A DNA stretch of 64,000 nt from Sphingomonas_B tabacisoli (lineage in GTDB: Bacteria; Pseudomonadota; Alphaproteobacteria; Sphingomonadales; Sphingomonadaceae): the NCBI RefSeq assembly GCF_042678385.1, contig NZ_JBHUDY010000001.1:1054001-1118000 (forward strand), written 5' to 3'. Of the stretch, positions 39,855-47,680 are shown piece after piece. How positions within the stretch are numbered: the stretch's first letter is position 1; each line of letters opens with the position of its first letter. The translations under genes and the position numbers were made by a program. Under the pieces are notes generated by a model. The model worked only from the letters and a program-made list of their open reading frames with translations. It was not told the origin of the DNA and did not search any database.

Positions 39855-40703
39855 CTACCGATCCTCGACCAGCCGGCCATAAAGCTCCGGCCGGCGATCA
39901 CGGAAGAAGCCGAAGGCGGCGCGGTGGCGTTTGACCTGGTCGAGATCGAGCGTGGCGGTGAGGACGCCGGTCTCGGTCGCGCCGAACTCCGCCAGCATGT
40001 CGCCGCGCTCGTCGCAGATGAAGCTGTGGCCGTAGAAACGCTGGCCATCCTCGGTGCCGATGCGATTGGCGGCGACGACGGGCACGACGTTGGACACGGC
40101 ATGGCCGATCATCGCGCGACGCCAGAGCCGGCTGGTGTCGAGGTCGGGATCGTGCGGTTCGGAGCCGATCGCGGTCGGGTAGAACAGGATTTCCGCGCCC
40201 ATCAGCATCATCGCGCGCGCGGTTTCCGGATACCATTGGTCCCAGCACACGCCGACGCCGAGCGTGGCCCCGGGCGTCTTCCAGGTCTTGAAGCCGGTAT
40301 TGCCGGGGCGGAAGTAGAATTTCTCCTCGTATCCCGGTCCGTCGGGGATGTGGCTCTTGCGGTAGAGGCCCATGATCGCGCCCTTGTCGTCGATCATCGC
40401 GAGGCTGTTGTAATGGTGCGGGCCGTCGGCTTCGAAGAAGCTGGTCGGGATATAGACGTTCAGTTCGGCCGCGAGCTTCTGCATCGCGACGACCGACGGG
40501 TGGGTTTCGGTGGCGCGGGCGTTCGAGAACAGGCCCTCGTCCTCGACGCGGCAGAAATAGGGGCCCTCGAACAGCTCCGGCGGCAGGATGACCTTGGCGC
40601 CTTTCGCCGCCGCCTCGCGGACCAGCTCGGAGACGTGCGCGATGTTCTCGGCCTCAGGGCCGGGCAGGGCGAGTTGCAGGGCGGCGACGGTGATTTCGTT
40701 CAT
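39855..40703 (-). CDS. aguB: N-carbamoylputrescine amidase
   Basis: A nitrilase-superfamily enzyme of 282 residues that turns N-carbamoylputrescine into putrescine, ammonia and CO2. The triad is visible: Glu in ILPPELFEG, Lys in LYRKSHIPDG and Cys in GVGVCWDQWYPE. FYFRPGNTGF and DTSRLWRRAMIGHA match AguB. The ATG at 40703 has GGAAG upstream; an ATG at 40721 in frame is less likely. It lies 95 bases downstream of aguA, which makes its substrate, with a REP-like repeat in the gap. Confidence 0.93.
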   Translation of the reverse strand: MNEITVAALQLALPGPEAENIAHVSELVREAAAKGAKVILPPELFEGPYFCRVEDEGLFSNARATETHPSVVAMQKLAAELNVYIPTSFFEADGPHHYNSLAMIDDKGAIMGLYRKSHIPDGPGYEEKFYFRPGNTGFKTWKTPGATLGVGVCWDQWYPETARAMMLMGAEILFYPTAIGSEPHDPDLDTSRLWRRAMIGHAVSNVVPVVAANRIGTEDGQRFYGHSFICDERGDMLAEFGATETGVLTATLDLDQVKRHRAAFGFFRDRRPELYGRLVEDR

Positions 40704-40715
40704 CTTGTCTTCCTT

Positions 40716-40797
40716 CGTCATCCTGAACTCGTTTCAGGATAAGCGGGTCGCTTATGGAGCGGTGGAAAGCTTGTCCCGAAACAAGTTCGGGATGACG
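40716..40797. repeat. Paired REP-like palindromes between aguA and aguB
   Basis: The left unit CGTCATCCTGAACTCGTTTC... (40716-40740) and the right unit ending GTTCGGGATGACG (40773-40797) are 25-base inverted copies with about four mismatches. Each unit is itself a near-palindrome (TCCTGAA...TTTCAGGA; TCCCGAA...TTCGGGA). This is the usual arrangement of a bacterial REP pair. Confidence 0.75.
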
Positions 40798-40798
40798 G

Positions 40799-41803
40799 TT
40801 ATAATGATGGAACCTGTTGGCTGATGCAGTGAAAGCTGCCGCCGCCGGTCAAGATATGATTGGCGCGGAAGCCGACAACCCTGCGCGTGGGGAACAGCGC
40901 CTGGATCGCGGCGACGGCGGCATGGTCATTGGGCGCGCCGTAGAGCGGCACCACCACCGCGGCGTTGCCGATGTAGAAGTTCATATAGCTGGCTGGGATG
41001 ATCTCCCCGTCGCGCAGCACGCGGCCGGGCGAAGGGACGGGGACGACCTCAAGGGCGAAGCCGCGGGCGCGGGCCTGGGCGTCGCGGTAAATTGCGGCGT
41101 TGGGGTCATCGTTTCCTGCAGGCTCGGGGATGGCGATGCGGTTCTTGCCGACGAAGCGGGCGAGATTGTCGACATGGCCGTCGGTATGATCGCCCAGCAG
41201 GCCGTCGCCGAGCCAGAGGATGCGGTCGAGTCCGAGGTCGCCGCGCAGCCGCGCTTCGATCTCGGCTTTGCTGAGATCGGGATTGCGGTTCGGGTTGAGC
41301 AGGCATTGCTCAGTGGTCACGACAAGACCCGTGCCGTCGACGTCGATCGCGCCGCCTTCCAGCACATATTTGCAGCGCCGCGCCTCGCCGAAGCCGCCGG
41401 TTTCGGACAGGCGGAGGGCGAGATCGTCGTCGCCTTCCAGCCGGTACTTCTCGCCCCAGCCGTTGAAGACGAATGCGCGGGCGGCGCGGGTGCGGCCGTC
41501 GGAGACGATGATCGGGCCGGTGTCGCGCAGCCAGATGTCGCCGAATGGCGCGACGATCATGTCGATGCCGGGCGCGGCGAGCGTGCGCGCGGTTTCGGCG
41601 GCTTCGTCATCGGCGGCGACAAGCTGCACGCGCTCGCCCGCGCCATCGGCATGGACGGCGTTCGCGAAGGCGGCGACTTCGGCCTGCGCCGGCGCGAGAT
41701 CGTCTTCCCACAGATTGGCGTGGCTCGGGAAACCGATCCAGACGCTGTCGTGCGGCGCCCATTCGGGCGGCTGCCGCTCAATGCCTGATTCGGCATTCAC
41801 CAT
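40799..41803 (-). CDS. aguA: Agmatine deiminase
   Basis: A guanidino-group modifying enzyme of 334 residues that converts agmatine to N-carbamoylputrescine and ammonia. The family start is PPEWAPHDSVWIGFPSHANLW; FGDIWLRDTGPI and LGDHTDGHVDN hold active-site Asp/Glu and His residues, and the nucleophile Cys is in GGGSFHCISQQ near the C-terminus. The ATG at 41803 has GGAGG eight bases upstream. With aguB it forms a two-gene route from agmatine to putrescine. It diverges from the peptidase gene at 41889. Confidence 0.94.
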   Translation of the reverse strand: MVNAESGIERQPPEWAPHDSVWIGFPSHANLWEDDLAPAQAEVAAFANAVHADGAGERVQLVAADDEAAETARTLAAPGIDMIVAPFGDIWLRDTGPIIVSDGRTRAARAFVFNGWGEKYRLEGDDDLALRLSETGGFGEARRCKYVLEGGAIDVDGTGLVVTTEQCLLNPNRNPDLSKAEIEARLRGDLGLDRILWLGDGLLGDHTDGHVDNLARFVGKNRIAIPEPAGNDDPNAAIYRDAQARARGFALEVVPVPSPGRVLRDGEIIPASYMNFYIGNAAVVVPLYGAPNDHAAVAAIQALFPTRRVVGFRANHILTGGGSFHCISQQVPSL

Positions 41804-41888
41804 TGAAATTGCCTCCAAAACCGTGCGGCCCTCTTGCATTCGGGCGGGCGAGGCGCTGCTATAGGGAGGAGAGTTCTAGGGGGAAAGA

Positions 41889-43859
41889 ATGAAGCTTGCC
41901 CGTTCGGTTACGCTGGCGCTGTTCGCCGGCGCGTCTTCCATCGCAGTTGCGCAACAGGTCCCGCCGGAAAAGGCGTTTGGGCAGCTTGAAAGCGTGCGTG
42001 ACATGAGCCTCTCCCCCGACGGCTCGAAGGTCGCTTTCGTTTCGCCCGCCGATGGCCTCAGGACCATTCTCTATACTGTCGATTTGGCGTCAGGAACGCC
42101 CCAGGCTGCGCTGGCTGCGGACGGCAAGCCTTCCCGGATCAGCTGGTGCAGTTGGGTGTCGACGCAGCGACTGCTCTGCAGCATCTACGCGGCCCAGAAA
42201 GCGTCGGGATACAGGGTCAGCCTTCGCAAGCTCGTTGCCGTCGATGCCGACGGCAAGAACCAGAAGATGATCACGGAGCGGCAAAGCGACGCGGCGCTTT
42301 ATGTAGCAGCCGACGGAGGGGGCGTTATCGATTGGCTTCCCGATCAGGACGGGGCGGTTCTGATCGCGCGTGAGTTCGTGCCCGAAGCCAAGGTCGGCAG
42401 CCTCATCGAAAAGCGCGCGGAGGGGCTTGGCGTAGAGCGTGTCGATACGCGCACCGGCAAGCGCGAATTGGTTGAGTCCGCCAGATTGGACGCGTCTGAA
42501 TATATAACGGACGGTCACGGCAACGTGCGGATCATGGGGGTCCAGAAGAAGACAGCCGAAGGCTATTCCAAGAGCACGACGGTCTATTATTACCGCGTGC
42601 CGGGGTCGCGGGACTGGAAGCCGCTGTCGAGCTACGATTTTCTCAGCCGGGACGGGTTCAACCCCGTCACCGTCGATCGCGACAAGAACGTCGCTTACGG
42701 TTTCAAGAAGCTTAGCGGCCGACTTGCGCTCTATACAATGTCGCTCGACGGCAGCCTTGCAGAGACGCTCGTGCTATCGAATCCCGAGGTGGATGTGGAC
42801 GATTTGCTCCGGATCGGCCGGGATCGTCATGTCGTCGGTGCAAGCTATGCAACCGATCACCGTGTTCCGGTCTATTTCGACACCGCCGTGAAGCCGATCG
42901 CTGCGACGCTTGCAAAGGCGCTGCCAAACTTGCCGCAATCCGAAGTGATCGATTCGAGTCTGGATGGCACCAAACTGGTCGTCCATTTGGGCTCCGACAA
43001 CGATCCCGGTCAGTACTTCCTGTACGATCGCGGGGCGAAGCGGCTGGCCAAGCTCATGTCCGACCGGCCGTTTCTGGACAATGTGAAGCTGGCGACGGTG
43101 AAGCCGGTGAGCTTCCGGGCGTCCGACGGGACAATGGTTCCGGGTTATCTGACTCTGCCGCCGGCTTCGGACGGCAAGAAAATCCCGGCGATCGTGATGC
43201 CGCATGGCGGCCCCGAAGCGCGCGACGAGTGGAGCTTCGACTGGCTTGCACAATATTATGCCAATCGTGGCTTCGCCGTTCTGCAGCCGAACTTCCGCGG
43301 GTCCACCGGCTATGGCGATGCCTGGTTCCAGAAGAATGGCTACAAATCGTGGCGTTTGGCGATCGGCGACGTGGTGGATGCGGGGCGCTGGCTGGTGGAG
43401 CAGGGCATTGCCGATCCGGCGAAGCTGGCGATCGTCGGATGGTCGTATGGGGGCTACGCCGCGCTGCAATCCAATGTGGTCGCGCCCGACCTCTACAAAG
43501 CTGTGGTAGCCATCGCGCCGGTGACCGACTTCGCCACGAAGGTGGGCGCATCGCGCGACTATTCGAACTTCGCCATCGAACAGGAGCGGTTCGGTTCAGG
43601 GGCGCACTTTGAAGAGGGATCGCCCGCCCAGAATGCCGGCGCGTTCAAGGCTCCCGTCCTGATGTTTCATGGCGATCAGGATTTCAACGTGGACCTGCAG
43701 CAATCGCAAATGATGGATTCGCGTCTCGCGGCGGCAGGCAAGGCTCACGAGCTCGTCGTTTTTCCCGGCCTCGACCACCAGCTCGCCGATTCCGACGCGC
43801 GCTCGCAGATGCTCGGCAAGAGCGACGCGTTCTTGCGGACGACGCTTGGCATCAAATAA
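41889..43859 (+). CDS. S9-family (prolyl oligopeptidase-type) peptidase, exported
   Basis: A serine peptidase of 656 residues with a signal peptide (RSVTLALFAGASSIAVAQQ). The N-terminal half is a beta-propeller-like domain (MSLSPDGSKVAFVSP); the C-terminal half is an alpha/beta hydrolase with GWSYGGYAAL (nucleophile Ser), FHGDQDFNV (Asp) and FPGLDHQLAD (His). HGGPEARDEWSFDW and NFRGSTGYGDAW are typical S9 motifs. Likely periplasmic, degrading oligopeptides. The ATG follows AGGGGGAAAGA. A bidirectional terminator lies directly after the stop. Confidence 0.9.
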   Translation: MKLARSVTLALFAGASSIAVAQQVPPEKAFGQLESVRDMSLSPDGSKVAFVSPADGLRTILYTVDLASGTPQAALAADGKPSRISWCSWVSTQRLLCSIYAAQKASGYRVSLRKLVAVDADGKNQKMITERQSDAALYVAADGGGVIDWLPDQDGAVLIAREFVPEAKVGSLIEKRAEGLGVERVDTRTGKRELVESARLDASEYITDGHGNVRIMGVQKKTAEGYSKSTTVYYYRVPGSRDWKPLSSYDFLSRDGFNPVTVDRDKNVAYGFKKLSGRLALYTMSLDGSLAETLVLSNPEVDVDDLLRIGRDRHVVGASYATDHRVPVYFDTAVKPIAATLAKALPNLPQSEVIDSSLDGTKLVVHLGSDNDPGQYFLYDRGAKRLAKLMSDRPFLDNVKLATVKPVSFRASDGTMVPGYLTLPPASDGKKIPAIVMPHGGPEARDEWSFDWLAQYYANRGFAVLQPNFRGSTGYGDAWFQKNGYKSWRLAIGDVVDAGRWLVEQGIADPAKLAIVGWSYGGYAALQSNVVAPDLYKAVVAIAPVTDFATKVGASRDYSNFAIEQERFGSGAHFEEGSPAQNAGAFKAPVLMFHGDQDFNVDLQQSQMMDSRLAAAGKAHELVVFPGLDHQLADSDARSQMLGKSDAFLRTTLGIK

Positions 43860-43860
43860 A

Positions 43861-43888
43861 AAAGGGCGGCCGTTTCGGGCCGCCCTTT
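43861..43888. terminator. Bidirectional intrinsic terminator
   Basis: AAAGGGCGGCC and GGCCGCCCTTT pair perfectly over 11 bases around a short loop, with A-rich sequence on the left and T-rich on the right. It lies between the convergent peptidase (+) and outer-membrane protein (-) genes and could stop transcription from both sides. Confidence 0.9.
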
Positions 43889-43909
43889 CGTTTCATCGGT
43901 GCGAGCCGC

Positions 43910-44479
43910 TTAGAAGCGGAAGCCGATCGTGCCGACGACCTGATTGCGGGAAAAGCCGCCTTCGTAGTTCGAGTAGCGATACTCGGCGCCGAGATAAGCC
44001 TTGCTGCCCAGCGCATATTGCAGGCCGAGCCCGCCGCGGATGCCATCCGCATTGGCCGACCCGCTGGACGTGGTGCCGCCCGCCGTAATGGAGCCCTTCA
44101 CGCGGGCATTGGTGTAGCCGGCCTTGGCATAGACGTTCAGCTTGTCCGAAACCGCGGCCGTAACGCGGCCGCCGACATAGAGGTCGCGGCCGATTGCCAG
44201 CCGGTAGCGGCCCGTGCCGTCGGTCACGTCGACATCGGTCGTGGCGTCGGTGGCTTCGGCATCGATGCCGAACGACGCGCGGCTGCCGATCCCGAAATCA
44301 TAGCCGACCCCCAGACCGTAGACGAGGCCGCTGCGGGTCAGGCTGCCCACGCCGGAAACGGAAATGTGCGAGCTGTCCCAGCCCACAACGGCTTCGGCGC
44401 GGGGACCGGTGACTCCGGCGAATGCAGGCGCGGAAACGGCGGCCGCGACGGCCGCGGCCAGGACGGTAATCTTACGCAT
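43910..44479 (-). CDS. Small outer-membrane beta-barrel protein
   Basis: A protein of 189 residues with a clear signal peptide (KITVLAAAVAAAVSAPAFAG). The mature part alternates hydrophobic and polar residues in about eight strands (GLVYGLGVGYDFGIG, NVYAKAGYTNARV, AYLGAEYRYSNYEGG) and ends VVGTIGFRF with a C-terminal Phe. This is the pattern of OmpA-like or OmpW-like eight-stranded barrels; Rickettsia-type surface antigens and porin-like Sphingomonas proteins look similar. The function is unknown. Confidence 0.82.
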   Translation of the reverse strand: MRKITVLAAAVAAAVSAPAFAGVTGPRAEAVVGWDSSHISVSGVGSLTRSGLVYGLGVGYDFGIGSRASFGIDAEATDATTDVDVTDGTGRYRLAIGRDLYVGGRVTAAVSDKLNVYAKAGYTNARVKGSITAGGTTSSGSANADGIRGGLGLQYALGSKAYLGAEYRYSNYEGGFSRNQVVGTIGFRF

Positions 44480-44637
44480 GTTTGAGATGCCCCTTATGCT
44501 CTCTTGTTTATGGGTGTGTCTTTCGACACGCGGGGCACTGACTCATCTTGATCCGTATATCAAAGGTTTAGTCGACGAAAACGGCGTTTCTCACGACAAT
44601 GTTGCCGCGTTGCAACAAGGGTTGTGGCGAATTGCAC

Positions 44638-44665
44638 ACAAAAAAGGGCGGGAAAACCCGCCCTT
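44638..44665 (-). terminator. Intrinsic terminator of rpsD
   Basis: On the minus strand AAGGGCGGG-TTTT-CCCGCCCTT forms a perfect nine-base stem, followed by a T run (complement of A 44638-44645). It starts about 24 bases after the rpsD stop. Confidence 0.9.
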
Positions 44666-44688
44666 CCTTGCATCGGTGAAGCTCAGCA

Positions 44689-45303
44689 TCAACGCGAATA
44701 GAACTCGACCACGAGGTTCGGTTCCATCTTCACCGGGTACGGCACTTCGTCGAGCGTCGGCACGCGGGTGAAGGTCGCCTTGGCGGCGCCGTCGGCGGCG
44801 ACATAGTCGGGAATGTCGCGCTCGGCGAGGCTCTGCGCTTCCAGCACCAGCGCCATTTCCTGCGCCTTGTTGCCAAGCGTCACTTCGTCGCCGACATAGC
44901 AGCGGCGCGACGCGATGTTGCACTTGACGCCGTTGACGCGAACGTGGCCGTGGCTGACGAGCTGGCGGGCGGCCCAGATCGTCGGCGCGAACTTGGCGCG
45001 ATAGACGATCATGTCGAGGCGGCGCTCGAGCAAGCCGATCAGGTTCTGCGAAGTGTCGCCCTTCATGCGCGACGCCTCTTCATAGGCCTTTTTGAACTGC
45101 TTTTCGGTAACGTCGCCGTAATAGCCCTTCAGCTTCTGCTTGGCGCGGAGCTGCAGGCCGAAGTCGGACATCTTGCCCTTGCGGCGCTGGCCGTGCTGGC
45201 CGGGACCGTATTCGCGCTTGTTCACCGGGGACTTCGGGCGGCCCCAGATGTTCTCGCCCATCCGGCGGTCGAGCTTGTGCTTGGCGCTATGGCGCTTCGA
45301 CAT
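44689..45303 (-). CDS. rpsD: 30S ribosomal protein S4
   Basis: S4 of 204 residues, a 16S rRNA-binding assembly protein and translational regulator. It begins MSKRHSAKHKLDRRMGENIW, has KREYGPGQHGQRRKGK, the S4 domain RLDMIVYRAKFAPTIWAARQ with LVSHGHVRVNG, and ends VVEFYSR, all canonical. The ATG at 45303 follows GAAGGAACC. The frame is open upstream to 45399 but without S4 similarity. It is monocistronic here, with its own terminator. Confidence 0.97.
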   Translation of the reverse strand: MSKRHSAKHKLDRRMGENIWGRPKSPVNKREYGPGQHGQRRKGKMSDFGLQLRAKQKLKGYYGDVTEKQFKKAYEEASRMKGDTSQNLIGLLERRLDMIVYRAKFAPTIWAARQLVSHGHVRVNGVKCNIASRRCYVGDEVTLGNKAQEMALVLEAQSLAERDIPDYVAADGAAKATFTRVPTLDEVPYPVKMEPNLVVEFYSR

Positions 45304-45463
45304 TTTGGTTCCTTCAATTGCTATAACGTTGTTTCCGGTCTCGCCTGCTTGTCTCGCGAGGAGAGGCAGGGCCACCGCTTCACCGGAGTGCGGGGCCAAT
45401 TGCGAAGGGCGGGCGCCTAGCCGAGCAGGCGCGCGGCGTCAAGGATAAGCGGCCAACCCGGGG

Positions 45464-45715
45464 TCAGTTACCGCCGGGTCGTGCTCGATTCTCGTCAACC
45501 ATCCTTTGCGCCGCGTCCTGGCTGTCGACCGCGCGCGCATCCCATTGCGCCTTGGTGAGGCAAATCTTTCTGCTGGCGATCAGAGAGCCGACCGGTGTTT
45601 CCCGGCGGCAGATCATCTTATCCTTGTCGGCGCCCGGCTGGCTGGTCGTGGTCGAGGGAGTGTCCGCCAGCGCCGGAGCACCCGCTAGCAATGCGATCAG
45701 GAGGAAAGTGCGCAT
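45464..45715 (-). CDS. Small secreted protein (paralog of 45723-45980)
   Basis: A protein of 83 residues with a signal peptide (RTFLLIALLAGAPALA). The mature part has the motif CRRETPVGSLIASRKICLTK, followed by QWDARA. The next gene upstream has the same motif with few changes. The two cysteines 15 residues apart could form a disulfide. Small proteins with this motif are frequent in sphingomonads, but no function is known to me. It lies seven bases downstream of its paralog and is probably cotranscribed with it. Confidence 0.7.
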   Translation of the reverse strand: MRTFLLIALLAGAPALADTPSTTTSQPGADKDKMICRRETPVGSLIASRKICLTKAQWDARAVDSQDAAQRMVDENRARPGGN

Positions 45716-45722
45716 AAGACCC

Positions 45723-45980
45723 TCAATTGCTGGGCGTGGGGTTCTTCGCCATATTGTCCCAAACCTGATGGCGCGCCTCTTCGTTCCCGCGGGTGGCGCG
45801 CTCTTCCCACTCGGTTTTGGTCAGACAGATCTTGCGGCTTGCGATCAGCGATCCGATCGGCACCTCGCGCTTGCAGACCACCGGATTGTCCGAGCCGCCG
45901 GCGGTGCCGACCTTGGGCTTGCCATCGGACGCGAACGCCGGCGCCGCGAGGACCAGAGCGAGAAGAGCGATCGAACGCAT
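45723..45980 (-). CDS. Small secreted protein (paralog of 45464-45715)
   Basis: A protein of 85 residues with a signal peptide (RSIALLALVLAAPAFA). The core is CKREVPIGSLIASRKICLTK, followed by EWEERA, matching the downstream paralog. Regions outside the core differ, so the duplication is not recent or the core is under selection. The ATG at 45980 follows AGGGGTTCT. It is divergent from the chorismate mutase gene. Confidence 0.7.
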   Translation of the reverse strand: MRSIALLALVLAAPAFASDGKPKVGTAGGSDNPVVCKREVPIGSLIASRKICLTKTEWEERATRGNEEARHQVWDNMAKNPTPSN

Positions 45981-46051
45981 AGAACCCCTGTCGAGCTTGT
46001 GTTGCGGCCGCTAAGGTAACGCGAAAACCGACTTGCGAAAAGGACTTCCGG

Positions 46052-46375
46052 TTGCTCGACCCCTACGATTGCCTGACGATGAAGGATGTGCGCGAAGGCG
46101 TGGATGCGGTGGACGAGGCGCTGGTGCGCCTGCTCGCGCGCCGGTTCGGCTATATGGACGCGGCGGCGCGCATCAAGCCGGAGCGCGGGCATGTCCGCGA
46201 CGAGGCCCGGAAGGCGCAGGTGATCGCCAATGTCAGCCTTCATGCGGCCGCTCAGGGCCTGCCCGAGGACCGGATAGCGCGGCTGTGGGATTGCCTCGTC
46301 GAAGAGTCGATCGCTTACGAGTTCGAGGCATTCGACGGCCTAGCGGCGGCCGAGCGCGCTCAGCACGCCTCTTAG
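46052..46375 (+). CDS. Chorismate mutase, AroQ type
   Basis: A monofunctional all-helical chorismate mutase of 107 residues that makes prephenate for Phe and Tyr synthesis. Active-site features are DAVDEALVRLLARRFGYMDA (helix 1 with the key Arg), AAARIKP with the Lys, and a C-terminal helix WDCLVEESIAYE. It is shorter than fused P-proteins and resembles PchB-like single domains. The start used is TTG at 46052, behind AAAAGGA; an ATG at 46079 is an alternative but would remove the helix start. The 3' end overlaps the convergent trmJ by 36 bases. Confidence 0.85.
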   Translation: MLDPYDCLTMKDVREGVDAVDEALVRLLARRFGYMDAAARIKPERGHVRDEARKAQVIANVSLHAAAQGLPEDRIARLWDCLVEESIAYEFEAFDGLAAAERAQHAS

Positions 46376-47044
46376 GGTGCGGACTTCCAGGCTATTCCAG
46401 CCGGGCTTGGTCAGGACGCCGCGCAACGTTCGTTTGGTGGCGGGGATGCGCTCGGGTGGAGCGAAATAGCCCGTCGGCTCCAGCAGGGTTTCGAAATGAG
46501 CGATCAGCCCTTCAAGCTCTTCCTGGGGAGCGGGGGGCAGCGCCTCGGTCGCGGGCGGCTGGACCAGATCGGCGCCCTTCGACCATTCATAGGCGAGCAG
46601 GATCACCGCCTGGGCCAGGTTCAGCGAACCGAACTCAGGGTTGATCGGCACGGTGACGATCGCGCGGGCGAGCGCGACATCCTCGGTATCCAGCCCCGAT
46701 CGTTCGGCGCCGAACAGGATCGCCGTGCGCCCCGGCGCGGAACGAATGTCCCGTGCTGCCGCTTCGGGGGTAAGCACCGGCTTGGTCACGCCGCGCTTGC
46801 GCACAGTGGTCGCGAACACATGGGCGCAATCGGCGACGGCTTCGGCGGAGGTGTCGAACACCTGCGCGTTTTCCAGAACGACGTCTGCCCCCGAGGCGGC
46901 GGGGCCAGCGGAGGGGTTCGGCCAACCGTCGCGCGGGGCGACGAGCCGCATCTCGGTCAGCCCGAAATTGAGCATGGCCCGCGCCGCCTTGCCGATATTT
47001 TCTCCGAGCTGCGGGCGGACGAGGACGATGACGGGGGGGGTCAA
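46340..47044 (-). CDS. trmJ: tRNA (cytidine/uridine-2'-O-)-methyltransferase TrmJ
   Basis: A SPOUT-family RNA methyltransferase of 234 residues acting at position 32 of tRNAs. The knot motifs are VIVLVRPQLGENIGKAARAM, AILFGAERSGLDTED and VTVPINPEFGSLNLAQAVILLAYE (in particular NPEFGSLNLAQAV). The C-terminal extension is typical of TrmJ. The start is TTG at 47044, overlapping the nrdR stop as TTGA, so it is probably cotranscribed with nrdR. It ends inside the convergent chorismate mutase gene. Confidence 0.9.
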   Translation of the reverse strand: MTPPVIVLVRPQLGENIGKAARAMLNFGLTEMRLVAPRDGWPNPSAGPAASGADVVLENAQVFDTSAEAVADCAHVFATTVRKRGVTKPVLTPEAAARDIRSAPGRTAILFGAERSGLDTEDVALARAIVTVPINPEFGSLNLAQAVILLAYEWSKGADLVQPPATEALPPAPQEELEGLIAHFETLLEPTGYFAPPERIPATKRTLRGVLTKPGWNSLEVRTLRGVLSALGRR

Positions 47045-47502
47045 CTTTCCCCCGCCTCCGCCACGGTGCCGGCGAATTCGCGGAAGTCGCGGGCTTCGGC
47101 GAAGTCCTTATAGACGCTCGCGAAGCGGATATAGGCGACGCTGTCGAGGCCGCGCAGGCCTTCCATCACCAGCTCGCCGATCTGCTTGGATGCAACTTCG
47201 CTTTCGCCGCTGGTTTCGAGCTGGCGCTGGATGCCGCTGATCAGGCGCTCGATGCGGATCGGGTCGATCGGGCGCTTGCGGCAGGCGATGGCGATCGAGC
47301 GGGCGAGCTTGTCGCGGTCGAACGGCTCTCGCCGGTCCTCGCTCTTCACGACCGTCAGGTCGCGGAGCTGGATGCGCTCGAACGTCGTGAAGCGGGCGCC
47401 GCAGTCCTCGCACTGGCGCCGACGCCGGATCGCGGCGCCGTCGTCCGTCGGGCGGCTGTCCTTGACCTGGCTGTCTTCGTGTCCGCAATAAGGGCAGCGC
47501 AA
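47041..47502 (-). CDS. nrdR: Transcriptional repressor NrdR
   Basis: NrdR of 153 residues represses ribonucleotide reductase genes in response to ATP and dATP. The zinc ribbon is LRCPYCGHEDSQVKDSR with a second pair in RQCEDCGARFTTFER; the ATP-cone follows (VVKSEDRREPFDRDKLARSI). The start is TTG at 47502, since the family begins M-R-C-P-Y-C; the long upstream frame is in the next gene. It is preceded by a small membrane protein gene ending one base before. Confidence 0.94.
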   Translation of the reverse strand: MRCPYCGHEDSQVKDSRPTDDGAAIRRRRQCEDCGARFTTFERIQLRDLTVVKSEDRREPFDRDKLARSIAIACRKRPIDPIRIERLISGIQRQLETSGESEVASKQIGELVMEGLRGLDSVAYIRFASVYKDFAEARDFREFAGTVAEAGES

Positions 47503-47503
47503 T

Positions 47504-47677
47504 TCAGCCCTGCCGCTTGTGGATACGGTACCAGGCGATGGCCGCTCCGACCAGGCCGCCGGTGAACCAAGTGAGGACGGGAAGGGGCATGCCAACGACC
47601 GCACCGATTGCGGCGCCGGTCAGCAGTTCCTTGGCATCGGGCGACATGCTGCCGTCAGGCCGTCGTTGCAGATCCAT
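47504..47677 (-). CDS. Small membrane protein of 57 residues
   Basis: The ATG is at 47677 and TGA at 47504-47506, one base before the nrdR start. The product begins MDLQRRPDGSMSPDAKELLT, then two glycine-rich hydrophobic segments (AAIGAVVGMPLPVLTWF and GGLVGAAIAWY) and a basic end HKRQG. It sits between glyA and nrdR in the same direction with gaps of three bases and one base, so it is probably translated as part of the operon. No family is recognised; the layout suggests one or two membrane helices. Confidence 0.62.
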   Translation of the reverse strand: MDLQRRPDGSMSPDAKELLTGAAIGAVVGMPLPVLTWFTGGLVGAAIAWYRIHKRQG

Positions 47678-47680
47678 GGC

